Below are positions 10,971 through 22,834 of a stretch of 64,000 bases of DNA, one piece after another. The position numbers were made by a program, and so were the translations under genes. This DNA comes from Cocos nucifera (taxonomy: Eukaryota; Streptophyta; Magnoliopsida; Arecales; Arecaceae): the NCBI GenBank assembly GCA_006176705.1, contig QRFJ01001013.1, forward strand, positions 434,501 to 498,500, given 5' to 3'. Under the pieces are notes generated by a model. The model was not told the DNA's origin. It saw only the letters and a list, made by a program, of their open reading frames with translations, and did no database searches. The stretch's first letter is position 1; every line of letters begins with the position of its first letter.

Positions 10971-12575
10971 TGATAGGGACACAATATTGTCGTTAAGACA
11001 CCGTGTTTATCAGTTTAATCCGACTTCTTAAAATCATTAAAATTGCATAGATAGTAGTGAGTCGGGTCGAATCCATAGGGAAGGTAGTGTTTTTAGATTT
11101 GAAATCTTTGATTTTTGAAAAGAGAAGAAGATTTGAGTTTTTGGAATTAGGATTGAAGTCGAAAAATTAAAAGTAAAAATTAAAAGATGTAAGAATTTAA
11201 ACTTGGTACTAAGATCTACTAATTAGATCTTAGCATCTACTTACAATAAAAAAAATAATAATTAAATTATAGAAATTAAATTACAATAAAAATTAAAAGC
11301 AAGAAATTAAAATGCAAAAATAAAATTTTTATTAATTAAAATTTTTGAATTTAAATACATAGAATTTAAAAAAATAAAATAGCCTGATCTCTGATCTTGG
11401 ATCGGCATTGGCAGAAAGATGGTGTAGAAGCTCGGCTCTTCTTCTCGGCACCCGTTGCTTCGAAGCAGCCTTTAACCCATAGCCTGGCTTCGCCCTGTAC
11501 CAAAGCTTCACCTTGATCGGAGATGTTGATTTCTTGATGGCCTGGGGTCCTTTTTATAGAGCTAGGAGGGCTGGATATTTTTTTCTAAAGGCAATATGGG
11601 ACTAATGCCTTTGTAATCGTCAAAATACAAATAAATTTGGATAAAATTTGAATCAAAATAGCTCTGATATGACTCTGATAAATCTGATAAAATCCAGCCA
11701 TTCAATAGGAATCCAACGGTCCAAAAATCATCAAAATCGGATGCAGATAAGCTCAGATCGGGTCGGATTAAATTCTGGCCGTTGGATCGCGCTTGATCGA
11801 GGAAATCTGGCCGCAAATCGCGCTTCGGGAGTCTTGATCACCGCCGGCAGCATTCTGGACCGTCGGATCTTCATCACTTGGTTTTCTGGCCGTTGGATCG
11901 CGCCAGATCGCTTAATGAAATTTGAATTAAGCCTGGAAATCACCACTGCCGTCCGATCATGACCGCAATCAACCGCAGCCGTCCGATCGCGCAATTACTA
12001 TTCCCATGGACCGGATGGACCGGCCGCACCGCACACCGCAGCCAATCAGCGCTACTGTCATCGAGTGAAATGACCAGATTGCCCTGTGAGCCGCGATAAA
12101 TTTCTGTAGACCCTTTAAGGGTCTAGGTCCGCCACGTGGCAATCTCTGATTCGCCGGATTTTGCTGAGCTGGCGGTCCACGTCTGGATCGTAGACCGGCT
12201 GATGGCTTCAATGGCTGAGTCGGCTTGATGGCTTGGCTTGGCTTGGTGGCTCGGCTTGCGGAGCCGGCTGAGCCGTTTTCTTTTTTATTTAATTTTTATT
12301 TATTTTATATTTTTAAAAATTCATATCTTTTCTATTTTAGCTCTGTTTTTCTTGAAATTTATTTTGTTGTGATCAAAAAAATGAGCTCTTTCTATTGATA
12401 ATAAAATTTTATTTTTTAATTTTTATTATTTTTTATTATTTTTTAATTAATTTTTTAATTAATAAAAATAGGAATTTTTCAAAAATTATATATAAATTGA
12501 TTATTAATTCTTAAAAATTAATATTAATTAATTGATAAATTAATATTTTTATTGATGAATTTATTATACTTATCA
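10971..12575 (-). repeat. A1 5' LTR
   Basis: 1,605 bp, the near-identical partner of 5501-7113, with TATA box at 11549-11558 (- strand). It is followed in + coordinates by the duplicated CTTAT at 12576-12580 and then by the reverse transcriptase side of G1. Confidence 0.9.
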
Positions 12576-14110
12576 CTTATCTTATTGATGGCCTGGACGT
12601 CTGCGATGACCTCACTGAGGAGCGAGGCGAGCCTATGGAGGACTTCATCTCTATTTCCTTAAATGATAGAAATTCAGAGCACGCTATGTAGATCGGCTCC
12701 AACTTGGCGGACGAGGTTTGGGAGCAGCTCATTGCCTTCCTCAAGAGAAATATGGACGTCTTTGCCTGGACCCCAGCGGACATGCCGGGGATTGATGTCG
12801 AAGTCATGGAGCATCGGCTGGCCATCGATCCAAGGCACCAGTCGATAAGAGAAAAGATGCACCACCACGCCCAGGAGTGGCAGAAAGCGATCGCCGAAGA
12901 AGTAGATAAGCTCCTCTAAGCCGGACTCATTCGAGAGGTTAATTATCCGACCTGTGTCTCGAATGTGGTCCTCGTCAGAAAGGCGAATAACAAGTGAAGG
13001 TTGTGTGTCGACTTCAAGAAGCTGAACAAGGCCTGTTTGAAAGATAACTATCCCCTATCCAGGATCGACCAGTTGGTGGATGCGACCTTGGGCCACGAGC
13101 TCCTCACCTTCTTGGATGTCTTTTCTGGTTATAACCAGATACGGATGGCGCCCGAGGATGAAAAGAAGACCGCCTTCATTATTGATCATGGTCTTTATTG
13201 CTATAGGATCATGTCGTTCGAACTCAAAAATGCAGGAGCCACTTACCAACGCTTGGTTAATAAGATCTTCAAAGAGCAGATCGACCGCAATATGGAGGTG
13301 TACGTGTATGATATGCTCATAAAAAATCGAGCTTCGACAGACCACCTCGTCGTTCTTAAAGAGACCTTCGGTGCACTCAAAAAGCATAAGATGAAGCTGA
13401 ACCCAATCAAATGCGCCTTTGGCATGACCTCCGAAAAATTTTTGGGGTTCATGGTATCGAGATGCCGAATCGAAGCAAATCCCAAGAAGATCTGAGCCAT
13501 TTGGGAGATGACTGCTCTGAAGATGATCAAGAAAGTTCAGCACCTAACCGAAAAGGTGGCATCCCTAAATCGCTTCATCTCAAGGTCGGTCGAATGATGC
13601 ACGCCCTTCTTCCAAGTTCTCAGGCGATCGAGGGACTTCTACTGGATGGCGGAGTGCCAACGGGCATTCGAGGAGCTTAAAAACTACCTCGGCTCACCCC
13701 CACTGTTGGCAAAGCCTGAACTCGGAGAAGAATTATTTTTGTATCTAGTTGTCTCTCCGGTGGCCCTGACGGCAGTCCTAGTCAAGAAAGAAGCAAAGAC
13801 GCAACGATCAATCTACTACGTGAGCCGGGTCCTGAGGGAGGCAGAGACCAGGTACTCTAGGTTAGAAAAACTAACTTACTCTCTTCTTATTACTGTCAGG
13901 AGGTTCCGACCTAACTTTCAGGAGCACACCATAACGGTCTTCATGGACCAACCAATAAAAGCAGTCCTTCACTGGATGGACGCTTTCGAAAGAATTGCGA
14001 AATGGGCAATCGAGCTCATGGAGTTCGACATCAACTATCAACCCAGGCCATCGATCAAGGCCCAGATATTGGTGGATTTTATGGTGGAATGTACCATTTC
14101 GATCAAAGCC
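12576..14110 (+). pseudogene. G1 reverse transcriptase
   Basis: RNA-dependent DNA polymerase domain. Landmarks in order: the VFAWTPADMPGI lead-in (about 12757), LCVDFKKLNKA (about 13000), FLDVFSGYNQIRM with the first catalytic Asp (about 13110), and the active-site box at 13301-13312, which reads YVYD instead of YVDD. The second catalytic Asp is therefore Tyr (13307-13309). The connection/thumb follows, with FLGFMVS and KNYLGSPP. Stops occur at about 12919, 12996 and 13495. The enzyme would be dead even without them. Confidence 0.88.
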
Positions 14111-14560
14111 GAGCTTGGATAGAGCGGGGCCGACACCAAAGTGAGATCGAGTCTGGACAAAGCCGAGCTATCGTAGCCAAACCTCCCCGAAGGCTTTTGG
14201 ACTTTGCATGTGGATGATTCGTCCAACTCTGTTGGAGCTGGTGTAGGCCTAGTCTTGGTCAGCCCCGAAGGAGTCATCGCCGAGTACGCACTATGCTTCA
14301 AATTTTCTAGGATCAATAATGGAGCCGAATATGAAGCACTGATTATCAGATTAAAGATAACAAGGGAATTAAAAATAGATCGACTTCAAGTCTACAGTGA
14401 TTCCCAGCTGATGGTCGGTCAAGTTGACGGTAGCTACGAAGCACGGGAGGAAGGCATGGCGAGGTACCTCAAAAAAGTGAGGGGTTTGGCCCCGGTCTTT
14501 AACAGTTTCGGCATTCAGCATATTCCAAGGGTGAAAAATGCAAGAGCCGATCTTCTCTCC
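14111..14560 (+). pseudogene. G1 RNase H
   Basis: RNase H domain that would remove the RNA strand during reverse transcription. It lies in the long open frame starting near 14204: HVDDSSNS with the first catalytic Asp at 14213-14215, NNGAEYEAL (Glu, about 14318), and YSDSQLMVGQ (Asp, about 14396). The catalytic acids visible are intact and the frame runs on into integrase until 14938. Upstream the frame to RT is broken by a stop and a shift around 14120-14175. Confidence 0.85.
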
Positions 14561-15899
14561 AAGTTAGCCACTTCGGCCCCGACCGAACTACCTAAAGAAG
14601 TATTTTTGAAAATTTTGAAATGCCCAGCCACGGAAGAATCTCAGGCCATTCTGCAAATGGAATTCAAGCCCAACTGGATCGACCCATTGGTCGCCTACCT
14701 TAAAGAGGGGGTCCTTCCTTACGATCGAAAAGAAGCTTGGAAGCTTAGGAATCAGGCCTCCCGCTATATTTTATATGAAGGTAAATTATATAAGAGGTCA
14801 TACTCCCTTCCATTGTTGAGATGTCTCCGACCTTCAGAGGCCAACCTTGCACTGTGGGATGTGCATGAAGGACTTTGCAGAAGCCACGTAGGAGCCAGAT
14901 CCCTATCGCAAAAACTACTTTGGCAGGGGTACTACTGACCGACCTTGTTTCACGATTTCATGGAATATGTGAAGAAGTATGACTGCTATCAAAAGAGTGC
15001 CAGTGTGCAAAGACAGCCAGCATCTGAGCTTGCTCCGCTCAGTGTACCTTGGCCATTTGCGTAGTGGGAAATGGACATACTCGGCCCCTTCCTAATAGCG
15101 TCCAGGCAATGGAAGTTCCTCCTGATCATGATCGATTATTTCACCAAGTGGGTCGAAGCCAAACCACTAGCAAAGATCACCGATGCAGAACTTCATCTGG
15201 AAGTCACTAGTCTGTCGGTTCGGCCTGTCCCGAACCCTTATAACCGACAATGGGCGGCAATTTACTGGGGCAAGGTTCATCAAATTCTGCGAAGGGCTGA
15301 ACATCTTCCACCACTTCACATCGGTGGCTCACCCGCAGGCCAATAGAGAGGCTGGGGTGACCAACTAGATCCTACTGCAAGGCATCAGGATAAGGCTCGA
15401 CAGGGCTAAGGGAGCTTGGGTGGACGAACTCTACTACGTCCTCTAGGCATACCAAACTACTCAAAGGTCGTCGACCGAAGAGACACGCTTCGCCTTGGCC
15501 TTCGGCATGGAGGCAGTTATTTCGATTGAACTTCGGCTCCCGTCCACATGAGTCACGGGCTTTGACGAGCAACTTAAACCCCAGGACCTCAGAGTTAACC
15601 TCGACTTGCTGGAAGAAAAAAGGGAGGAGGCCCGTATCCGGATGATAGCCTACAGACGGAAGGTGGCCCAGTACTACAACTCCAAAGTTAGGGGTAAGAC
15701 GTTTAGAGTGAGGGACCTAGTGCTTCGGCGAGCCACCGTCTCCCAGCCTCAGAGTCAAGGGAAGGTCGTCCCAAATTGAAAAGGTCCATATGAAGTGGTG
15801 GAGGTCATCCGGCCCAAGACCTATCGCCTGAAGGAGCTCGGAGGAATAGTGCTTTTCCGATCTTGGAACTCAGAAAACCTAAGGATGTATTACCAGTAG
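14561..15899 (+). pseudogene. G1 integrase
   Basis: DDE integrase that would insert the cDNA. The N-terminal zinc region near 14865-14995 keeps the two His (VHEGLCRSHVG) but only one clear Cys. The core begins WEMDILGPF (15068, first Asp) and has the second Asp in ITDNGRQF (about 15232). The catalytic Glu is replaced by Gly at 15354-15356. A frameshift lies between 15190 and 15340, and stops are at about 14938, 15062 and 15446. The C-terminal GPYEVVEVIRP...TYRLKELGG segment (about 15781-15840) is well kept. The gene ends at TAG 15897-15899. Confidence 0.87.
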
Positions 15900-15984
15900 A
15901 CTTCCTTCAATAAAACTTCTTTGCTCAGCATTATTATTTTTTGGTGCAAGGATTACGTGGCGATAGAAAAGGAGTGGGTGAAAG

Positions 15985-16765
15985 TGGCCCGTTAGGTACA
16001 GGAGGAGAACCTCGTCCTAACACGAGCAAAGTTGAAGGCCTCATTCACCTTAGACGAGATGGAGGGAGAAGCACGGACGACGGTCCGTATGTGTCCCCAC
16101 AGTCCGTTAGGAACAAGAGGAGAACCTCATCCTAAAACGAGCAAAGTCGAAGGCCTCGTTCGCCTTAGACGAGATCGGGGGAGAAGCACAAACGACGGTG
16201 CGTATGTGCCCCCATAGCCCGTTAGGAATAGGAGGAGAATCTCATCCTAATGCGAGCAAAGTCAAAGGCCTCGTTCGCCTTAGACGAGATGGGGGGAGAA
16301 GTGCGGATGATGGTCCGTATGTGCCCCCACAGTTTCGTTAGGAACAGGAGGAGAATCTCGTCCTAATGTGAGCAAAGTCGAAGGCCTCGTTCATAGAAGG
16401 AGAAGTGCAGATGTGGAGAAATAGGAGGAGGTCCTACGAGCAAAGTCGATGACGAGATCCGACGGTCCGTATGTGCCCCCATAGTCCCGTTAGAAAATAG
16501 GAGGAGAACCTCATCCTAATGCGAGCAAAGTCGAAGGCCTCATTCACCTTAGACGAGATGGGGGGAGAGCACGGACGATGGTCCGTATGTGCCCCCACAG
16601 TCCCGTTAGGAAATAGGAGGAGAACCTCATCCTAATGCGAGCAAAGTCGAAGGCCTCGTTGACCTTAGACGAGATGGAGGGAGACGGACGATGGTCCGAA
16701 TGTGCCCCCACAGTCCGTTAGGAACAGGAGGAAGAACCTCGTCCTAACGCGAGCAAAGTCTAAGT
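15985..16765 (+). repeat. 116-bp tandem repeats in G1 3' region
   Basis: Seven copies marked by GTTAGG..AGGAGGAGAA..TC at 15991, 16105, 16221, 16337, 16489, 16605 and 16717. Spacings are 114, 116, 116, 152 (one damaged unit), 116 and 112 bp. Each unit also carries GAGCAAAGTCGAAGGCCTCG and TCCGTATGTGCCCCCA. The array is non-coding and lies between integrase and the polypurine tract. The same unit is found in G2 (26225-26480) and G3 (50900-51650). Confidence 0.85.
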
Positions 16766-16789
16766 CTGAGCTTCAAAGTCTACAGGAAA

Positions 16790-17062
16790 TAGGATCTCCA
16801 TCAACCTCGGTCAGAGATAAGATCTCTCACCGAAGCGACTGGGCCAACCTCGGTTGGAGAGCTTCCGCTACAACCTCGATCAGAGAAGATCTCTTTCGAG
16901 CGGTCGAGACAACCTCGGCTAGAGATAAGATCTCTTTCGAGCGGTCCGTGCCAACCTCGGTCAGAAATAAGATCGGAGACAATCTCGTTCTGAGATCAGA
17001 TCTCTCCCGAGCATCCCGTATCAATCGACTGCTGGACAATATTGCCTCCGAGATCAACCTCG
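16790..17062 (+). repeat. Short repeats related to the G2 array
   Basis: Five or six degenerate units of CAACCTCGGTCAGAGATAAG plus ATCTCTCTTTCGAGC, spaced roughly 50-60 bp. They are the + strand counterpart of the GGAGATCTTATCTCC array in G2 (22835-25990), which lies at the same place relative to the LTR. Confidence 0.7.
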
Positions 17063-17239
17063 AGATCTAGTGAACCTTACCTTAACCTCGGGGAGATGGG
17101 ATCTTTCCGGGCTTCAATTTCAATATCAACTTTAGTCTGAAGATGAGATCTCCCCCCGAGCTTCGACCTGAACCAGCCACGGAGCCCGAAAGAGAACTTC
17201 GACAGTCGCCTTTTCTGCACTCGCTTCCTTCGAGTTTCA

Positions 17240-17261
17240 AACTCAGAAGTGGGGGGACTAT
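17240..17261 (+). other. G1 polypurine tract
   Basis: AGAAGTGGGGGGACTA immediately before the 3' LTR. It would prime plus-strand DNA synthesis. The G2 and G3 equivalents (- strand, just above 22747 and 50641) read GAGTGGAGAGACT and GAGTAGGAGGACT. Confidence 0.7.
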
Positions 17262-18379
17262 TATTGAGGATAAACCTTGCTCCTATCGAAGTCTAGTTTG
17301 ATGCTCTGCCTAATGCAACCAATGGCCATGGAAGAGCTTCAACGGATGGGTCGTAGCCAAACCCTTTCAGTCGGCTGAACTTCTCAGCGATTGAGCTCCT
17401 TCGAACTTCTAGCATCTAGGCCAAACCCTTTCAGTCGGTCGAACTCCTCAACGGCCGAGCTCCTTCGAACTCCCAGCGCCCAAACCAAACTCCTTCAACT
17501 GACGAACTGCTTAGCGGTCGAGCTCCTTGAACTCCCAATAGTTGGGCTTTAGCCGAACCCCTCAGCGGCCGAGCTCCTTCGAACTCCCAACATTCGGACC
17601 GAACCCTTTCAACCGATCGAACTGCTTAGCGGTCGAGCTCCTTGGACTCCCAGCAGTCGGACTTTAGCCGAACCCCCAGCGGTCGAGCTCCTTCAAATCC
17701 ATTTAGCTGGCCGAACTGCTTAGCGGCCGGGCTCCTTGGATTCACAGGAGTCGAACTCCTTCCGAGCCCTCCTTCGGTCGAACTCCTCTTGGAGTCCGAA
17801 CTTCTTTGAAATTGGTATATGCCTGAGTCCACCAGCCAACGTCTGCTTTCTTAAGCTACGTCTGTCGAACCTCGACGGTATGACCGTCGTTACCAGTCTG
17901 GCGATGCCACTCTCTCCGTAACTAGTCCCATGCGGCCCGCAATCGGATGGCATGGCCACCACCATTGGCGACACCACTCTCTCCATAACCAGCCCCATGC
18001 AGCTCACAACCTATCAGTATGGCAGTTACTATCCATCTGACGATATCTTCCTCTCCGTACCGAACTCCATGCAGCCCCAACGGCTCTCTATCAGGCGGTA
18101 TGACCATCACCATCGATTAAGATCCACCTATAAAGGACCCTCCAGATATGCTAACTCTAATCTCTAAGCTCTAAGCTCTCCTCTTCTTCTCTAAGTTCAG
18201 CGAAACTCATTTTCGAGCACTCTATTCCTATTAATCAGAGTTGACTTGATCGTCGGAGGGTCCTGTCGGAGCCACCCTCCATCGGCTCCAGATGGGACTT
18301 TATTTTGTAGCTCCCCGACGGTGACCTCGTCCACCACCGCTCCAGCTGATTTCGACGATGATCAGATTCTATGTCAACA
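17262..18379 (+). repeat. G1 3' LTR
   Basis: 1,118 bp, beginning TATTGAGG (TG mutated to TA) and ending GTCAACA, with AATTC behind it. Layout is as in the 5' LTR, with TATA at 18129-18136. The many C/T and G/A differences from 2128-3243 fit decay of methylated cytosines. Confidence 0.88.
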
Positions 18380-18384
18380 AATTC

Positions 18385-19049
18385 TAGCTCAAAAACTCTC
18401 CTAAACTAACTCAATACATGAAAGCACTCACTGAGCCCATGTACATCCATGTCTCACATGCTCTTATCCTCTGGATCTAAACCTGATCCATACATGAGTT
18501 AGCCCCCTTATGACCTCTCAAACCAGGCCTTAAGACTCCTAGGATAAGTTTTTATCCTAGTCCCAAATAGACCCTCGCGTAACTTTGCCCAAGCACTGAG
18601 TCGGCTTAGTCTCAGCACTAAGCCGACTAACCTAAGATTGGGTCAACTAACTTAAGATTGGGTCGGCTCAATTTCAGACTGAGCCAACCCAGTTGCATGC
18701 CATGCCTGCAATTTTGAAATGCACCTTTCTATTTGATCTATCCTCTGAGATTTAGTCGATCCAATATCAGACTGAGCTGGCTAATATGTAGAAAATTTTT
18801 TTTCTACAGTCTTCATGCTCTAACTTTGATTCTTTGCTCTACTTTATGTCTCAGGTCTCTGAAATACCAACCAAGCCCCTTAAGGCTCTCAACACTTAGA
18901 TCTTGAGCCTGTGGAGGGCTAAACACCATCTCCATTCTAGGATAACTCTTGTCCTAGCTCTAGAACCACACCTATCCTAGTCTCTCCAGAGCCAACATCC
19001 TGGCTCCTTCCATGGCCTTCCAAGACTTGAAAGCACCACACCATCTACA
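18385..19049 (-). repeat. C1 Copia 3' LTR, proximal part (U3)
   Basis: Continues the LTR at 1936-2127 on the far side of G1. On the - strand it starts TGTAGATGG just after a tract AAGGTGGAGAT (19050-19060), the usual Copia polypurine tract. Together the two parts make an LTR of about 857 bp. Inside, repeated words around GAGCCGAC/TCAGTCTGA (18600-18780) form imperfect inverted repeats. Confidence 0.55.
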
Positions 19050-19584
19050 ATCTCCACCTTAGCGCGTTCAAGTCTTGGCACACTTGGCAACATCCATTTG
19101 CATGATACTGCTATCCTTGCATGTCCTGATGGCTCCTTATGCTCATCTTACCACCACCATCCTTCTTTAGCTGTTGAGCTCTCTTTAAGATCTTTGGGAT
19201 AACCCCTCTACCACTGAAGATCTTGGCTTGCTTCTCTGCACCATCTTTGGAGTTATAGATATTCTTCTGCTTCACAGCTGCATCAATTATCCTAAACTTT
19301 TCTAGAAATCACGCGGTGTTCTTGTACCGGCATTCACTACATACTCTGATGCTCCACCTAACATTTCTCAAAGCCATGCCCGCCTTCCTGCATAATCTGC
19401 TCCACCTAGATCTGTATAGCCCCAGCACTAGTGCTGGGATATAGCTCCTCCCTTTGCACCTCTCCACTCTGAATTTGTGTCACTTCTTCCTCCATCTGTG
19501 AAGCCATATCTGCTTGGTGCTCCATCTGAAATTGATGTCTCCCCGATGCTGCAGAAGTTGACTCTATACCTGAGCCACTCATGG
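19050..19584 (-). other. C1 segment between gag and 3' LTR
   Basis: The - strand frame at 19588-19406 is Gln/Glu/Ser-rich (EEEVTQIQSGEVQ) and is followed by stops. Protease, integrase, RT and RNase H are all absent, so C1 has lost pol or never had it. Apart from the 60-codon frame nothing here is recognisable. Confidence 0.45.
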
Positions 19585-20011
19585 TCAACCATCCAACATT
19601 GCACTGCTGGACCTATTGTTGCTCTTCGAACACCGTCGCTGCTCCTTCGGACCCTTCGAAGCTATCTCAGCTACACTGCATCCCGCAAGCTCCTCCGAGA
19701 CCACCAAGAGCTCATCCAACTCTTCACTCTCAATGACTGAACTAATGGAATCCAACTTTTCTCCTTTCTTGCACTTCTTCCAAAGTAGATATTCTCGCTT
19801 AAGGTACCCTATTTCACCACACTTGAAGCATATCTTGGACCCCTTGCTGCCTCTCTGCACGCCCTTCTTCTTTCCTTTCCTAGGCCTCTCTGAAACCATA
19901 AGACCCTCTTAGAAGATCTTTCTCTTCATCATCCATTCTCGCTGCTCATTGGACCTTAGCACTGATACAATCTCCTCGTACACCAGTATCTCCTTTCCAT
20001 ATAGTAGTGTA
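19585..20011 (-). pseudogene. gag: C1 Copia gag fragment
   Basis: C-terminal half of a Copia gag. The stretch LLYGKEILVYEEIVSVLRSN (20008-19950) is typical of the end of the capsid domain. A basic linker follows (RPRKGKKKG), then the knuckle CFKCGEIGYLKREY, in which the His and last Cys of CCHC are both Tyr. An acidic tail ends at about 19585. The 5' side is cut at 20011/20012 by C2, so the N-terminus must lie beyond the window. Confidence 0.75.
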
Positions 20012-21370
20012 TGTTAGAAAATATATCCCAAAGCCAATCATCAGTTTATTGATGGTTGAGTTATATTATAATTATAATTAATTTATTAATTAATAAAATA
20101 TTTTTTTAATATTTTTATCATAAAGTATTCATCTTCTAACGAACTTCATTATTGTGATGAAGTTCTTAGGACTATTTAGCTTCGATAAAGAGAAAAATTT
20201 ATCGATTAGTTCTTAAAATAGTTCATGATCAAATGATAGGCTTTTAATTAAAATGACAACATATATTGAGCATAGGTTGCCGAATGCTATATGGATTGGT
20301 TGTCTGCTTAACCAAAGAGTATGGAGATACTAGTATGTCATATAGGTGAGATGTATGGATATATCATCATAGAATGTGATCAACTTCAGAGCATTGTACT
20401 ATTAAGAATGTCTCTGATAGGATATAGGTATAAGCGTTTCTTAGATCTGAGATCATCTTAGTGACTTGCAAGCAACTTACGGTGCTTTGATATCGGACTA
20501 ACTGAATTTCTAATTCAGTAATGGAAGGCTTCTAGGTACAATCAAGTATTTATAAAGTCGATGTGTGATCAAGATGGGATTGACCACTCCAAGAGTTGGA
20601 GAAGAATGTATCACTGTATTTCAATATAGCAAAATCTTGACCAAGATAATTCATCAAATGAATTTGATATTTTGAAATATAATATGGACAACCTGATCAG
20701 AGTTGATAGTTAAACTCTAAGGTATCCTACGAGTATTTTGGTCAAGGAGATGAATTATATGAAAACTATATCCACATTGGTCCTAAGGATGTTGTTCTAT
20801 ACATTCAATCTATCCGATCGTTAGGTACTATTGCTAGATGATTATTTTGATTCGCACAGAAATCTATTCTTATGCTACTGACTTAGATTCAAAGCTATGT
20901 GATCATAAATATTAGAGCTCATGATCTGATCGGATGGTTAATCAATGATTGAGAATTATTCTAAGATTAAACAATTAATATGATTGATGTTTAACCTAGT
21001 ACAAGTATTGCAAGAGGATCAATTAGCAATTAGATTGCTAATTGACTTAATTTGATTAAGCCAAAGGACTGAGATTAAGTCTAATCAATAATAATTTAAT
21101 TAGATTTAGTTTGGATTTGATTGGATTAAGTTCAATTAGCTTATTGGATACGCCAAGTGCAAGAAAGAACTAGTTCTAGTTCAACTAAAACTAGAATTAA
21201 CCTAATTTTTTAATTTAATTAAAAAATTAAATTAAAAATAAATTTGATTTAATTTAATTTAATTATTAATTAGTTTAGAATTTAATTTAATTTGATTAAA
21301 TTAATTTTTATTTAATTTAATTTAAAAAATAATTTTAATCAAGTCATAGATGGAATTTTAGTAAGACTAG
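20012..21370 (+). repeat. C2 5' LTR, first part
   Basis: Starts TGTTAGAAAATATATCCC. It is AT-rich U3-type sequence with no coding frame, ending at 21370 against G2. ACTAG at 21366-21370 is one copy of the G2 target duplication. Confidence 0.7.
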
Positions 21371-22747
21371 TGTTGGTGCAGAATCTGGTCGACGCTGGAT
21401 CGAGCTGGAATTAAGAAAATAAGGTCACTGTCGATGACCTGCAAAATAAAGTCTCATCCGAAGTCGGTGGTGGTGGCTCCAACAGGATCCTCTGATGATC
21501 AAGTCAGCTCTTTCGGCCAATAGAAATGGAGTGCTCAGAAAAGAACTTAGCAGAATTTTGAAAAGAAAAAGAGAGCTTAGAGAAAATGTATTTGGAGGGT
21601 CTCTTTTATAGATGGAGCCCAGAGCAGACTGATAGTGACAACTGTAGTCATCCAATAACTGATCGCTCGGGGCTGCATAGAGTTTGTTATGGAGAGGGAT
21701 GTCACCTGTAGCAGACTGATAATGACAGCCATAGTCATCCGGTAGCTGACCGCTAGAGGTCGCATGGGATTTGTTATGGAGAGGAGCACCATCTACAGCA
21801 GACTGATAGTAATAGCTATAGTCGTTCGATATTGAGCCGCTTGAAGCCACATGATGGGGTGAAGAGCTTTGACATATATCAATTCTAGAGGAGTTTGAAC
21901 TCCTTAAGGGAATACGGCTAGAGAGGATCATCCAAAAGGAATGCTACTTAAAATTTAAAAGTAATATGCTGGAGGAATCTGAATAGAGTTCGACTGATGG
22001 AGAAGTCTAGAAGGAGTCCAACAGGTGGAGAAGTTCGATTGAAGAAGTTTGATTGGTGGAGAAGTTTGGCTGAAGGAGAAGTTTGAAAGTAGTTCGGCTC
22101 CTGAAGAAATTCGATTGAAGAAGAAGTTTGAAAGGAGTTCGGCTCCTAGCAAAATCAGACCAAAGGAGAAGTCCGAAAGGAGTTGAATCTGACTAAAGAA
22201 GAAGTTCGATAGGAGTTTGGCTCCTGAAGGAATCTGACCGAAGGAGAAGTCCAAAAGGAGTTGGTCTTCTAGACTAATCCAATTGAGGAAGAAGTCCAGA
22301 AGGAGTTTGGCTCCTAAAAGAATCTGATTGAAGGAGAAGTCTGATAGGAGTTCGGCTCCTGGAGAAATCTGACCAAAGGAGAAGTTCGAAAGGAGTTTGG
22401 CTCCTGATGGAATCCAATTTCGGAAGAAGTTCGGCTCCTAGAGAAATTCGACTGAAGGAGAAGTCCAAAAGGAGTTGGGCTCCTAGAGGAATCCAATTAA
22501 AGATGAAGTTTGGATGGTGTTCGTCTCTTAGGAAAGTTTGGCTGCTTGAAGGAGTTCGACTGGGGTTCGAACGTCGGAGGGAGTTCAGGAGGGGTTCGAT
22601 CACTGGAGGAGTTTGGCTGCTAAACAAGTTCGGTCGGGGTTTGGCTGTTGGAAGAAGAATTCTCAATCGAAGCTCTTTCATGATTATCAGTCACATTAAA
22701 CTAAGCATTAGACTGGACTTCGATGGGAGTGGGGTTTATCTCCAATA
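21371..22747 (-). repeat. G2 3' LTR
   Basis: 1,377 bp, TGTTGGTGC...CCAATA. In + coordinates it holds the TATA at 21603-21610 (- strand), three units of about 75 bp (21615-21850) around TTGTTATGGAGAGG, then a tandem series of roughly 48-bp units (21990-22640) built on GAAGGAGAAGTCCGAAAGG and AGTTCGGCTCCTGG. Confidence 0.85.
21603..21610 (-). promoter_or_regulatory. TATA box of G2 3' LTR
   Basis: The - strand reads TATAAAAG. The equivalent in the 5' LTR is TATAAAAA at 34033-34040, and in G3 TATAAAAA at 49800-49807 and 58862-58869. Confidence 0.5.
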
Positions 22748-22834
22748 AAAGTCTCTCCACTCTCGAGTTTAAAATTTAAAAGAAGGGAGTACAAAAAGAT
22801 GACTATCGAAGTCCTTTTACGGGCTCTATATCCA

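Larger units (their letters stand above)
5501..12575 (-). mobile_element. A1: Athila-like non-autonomous retrotransposon
   Basis: 7,075-bp element with two similar LTRs, ends TGATA...TATCA, and an exact 5-bp target duplication CTTAT (5496-5500 and 12576-12580). On the - strand the order is 5' LTR (12575-10971), tRNA-Asp-type primer site, long non-coding leader, a gag C-terminal relic, a 210-codon ORF, a non-coding 3' region, polypurine tract, and 3' LTR (7113-5501). No protease, RT, RNase H or integrase is visible, so it would need enzymes in trans. Plant Gypsy elements with only gag are known (TR-GAG type). The LTR pair is only a few percent diverged, clearly younger than host element G1. 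Confidence 0.88.
2128..18379 (+). mobile_element. G1: Gypsy LTR retrotransposon with nested A1
   Basis: Complete but dead Gypsy element. Order: 5' LTR, primer site, gag, protease, [A1 insertion], reverse transcriptase, RNase H, integrase, tandem-repeat 3' region, polypurine tract, 3' LTR. The target duplication AATTC is present at 2123-2127 and 18380-18384. Without the 7,080 bp of A1 and its duplication, G1 is about 9.2 kb. RT comes before integrase, which defines Gypsy. The gag with a C..H..H..C cluster and the DNGSS protease suggest the Tat-like branch, but that is inference. The two LTRs differ by many transitions, so the insertion is old. Confidence 0.9.
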
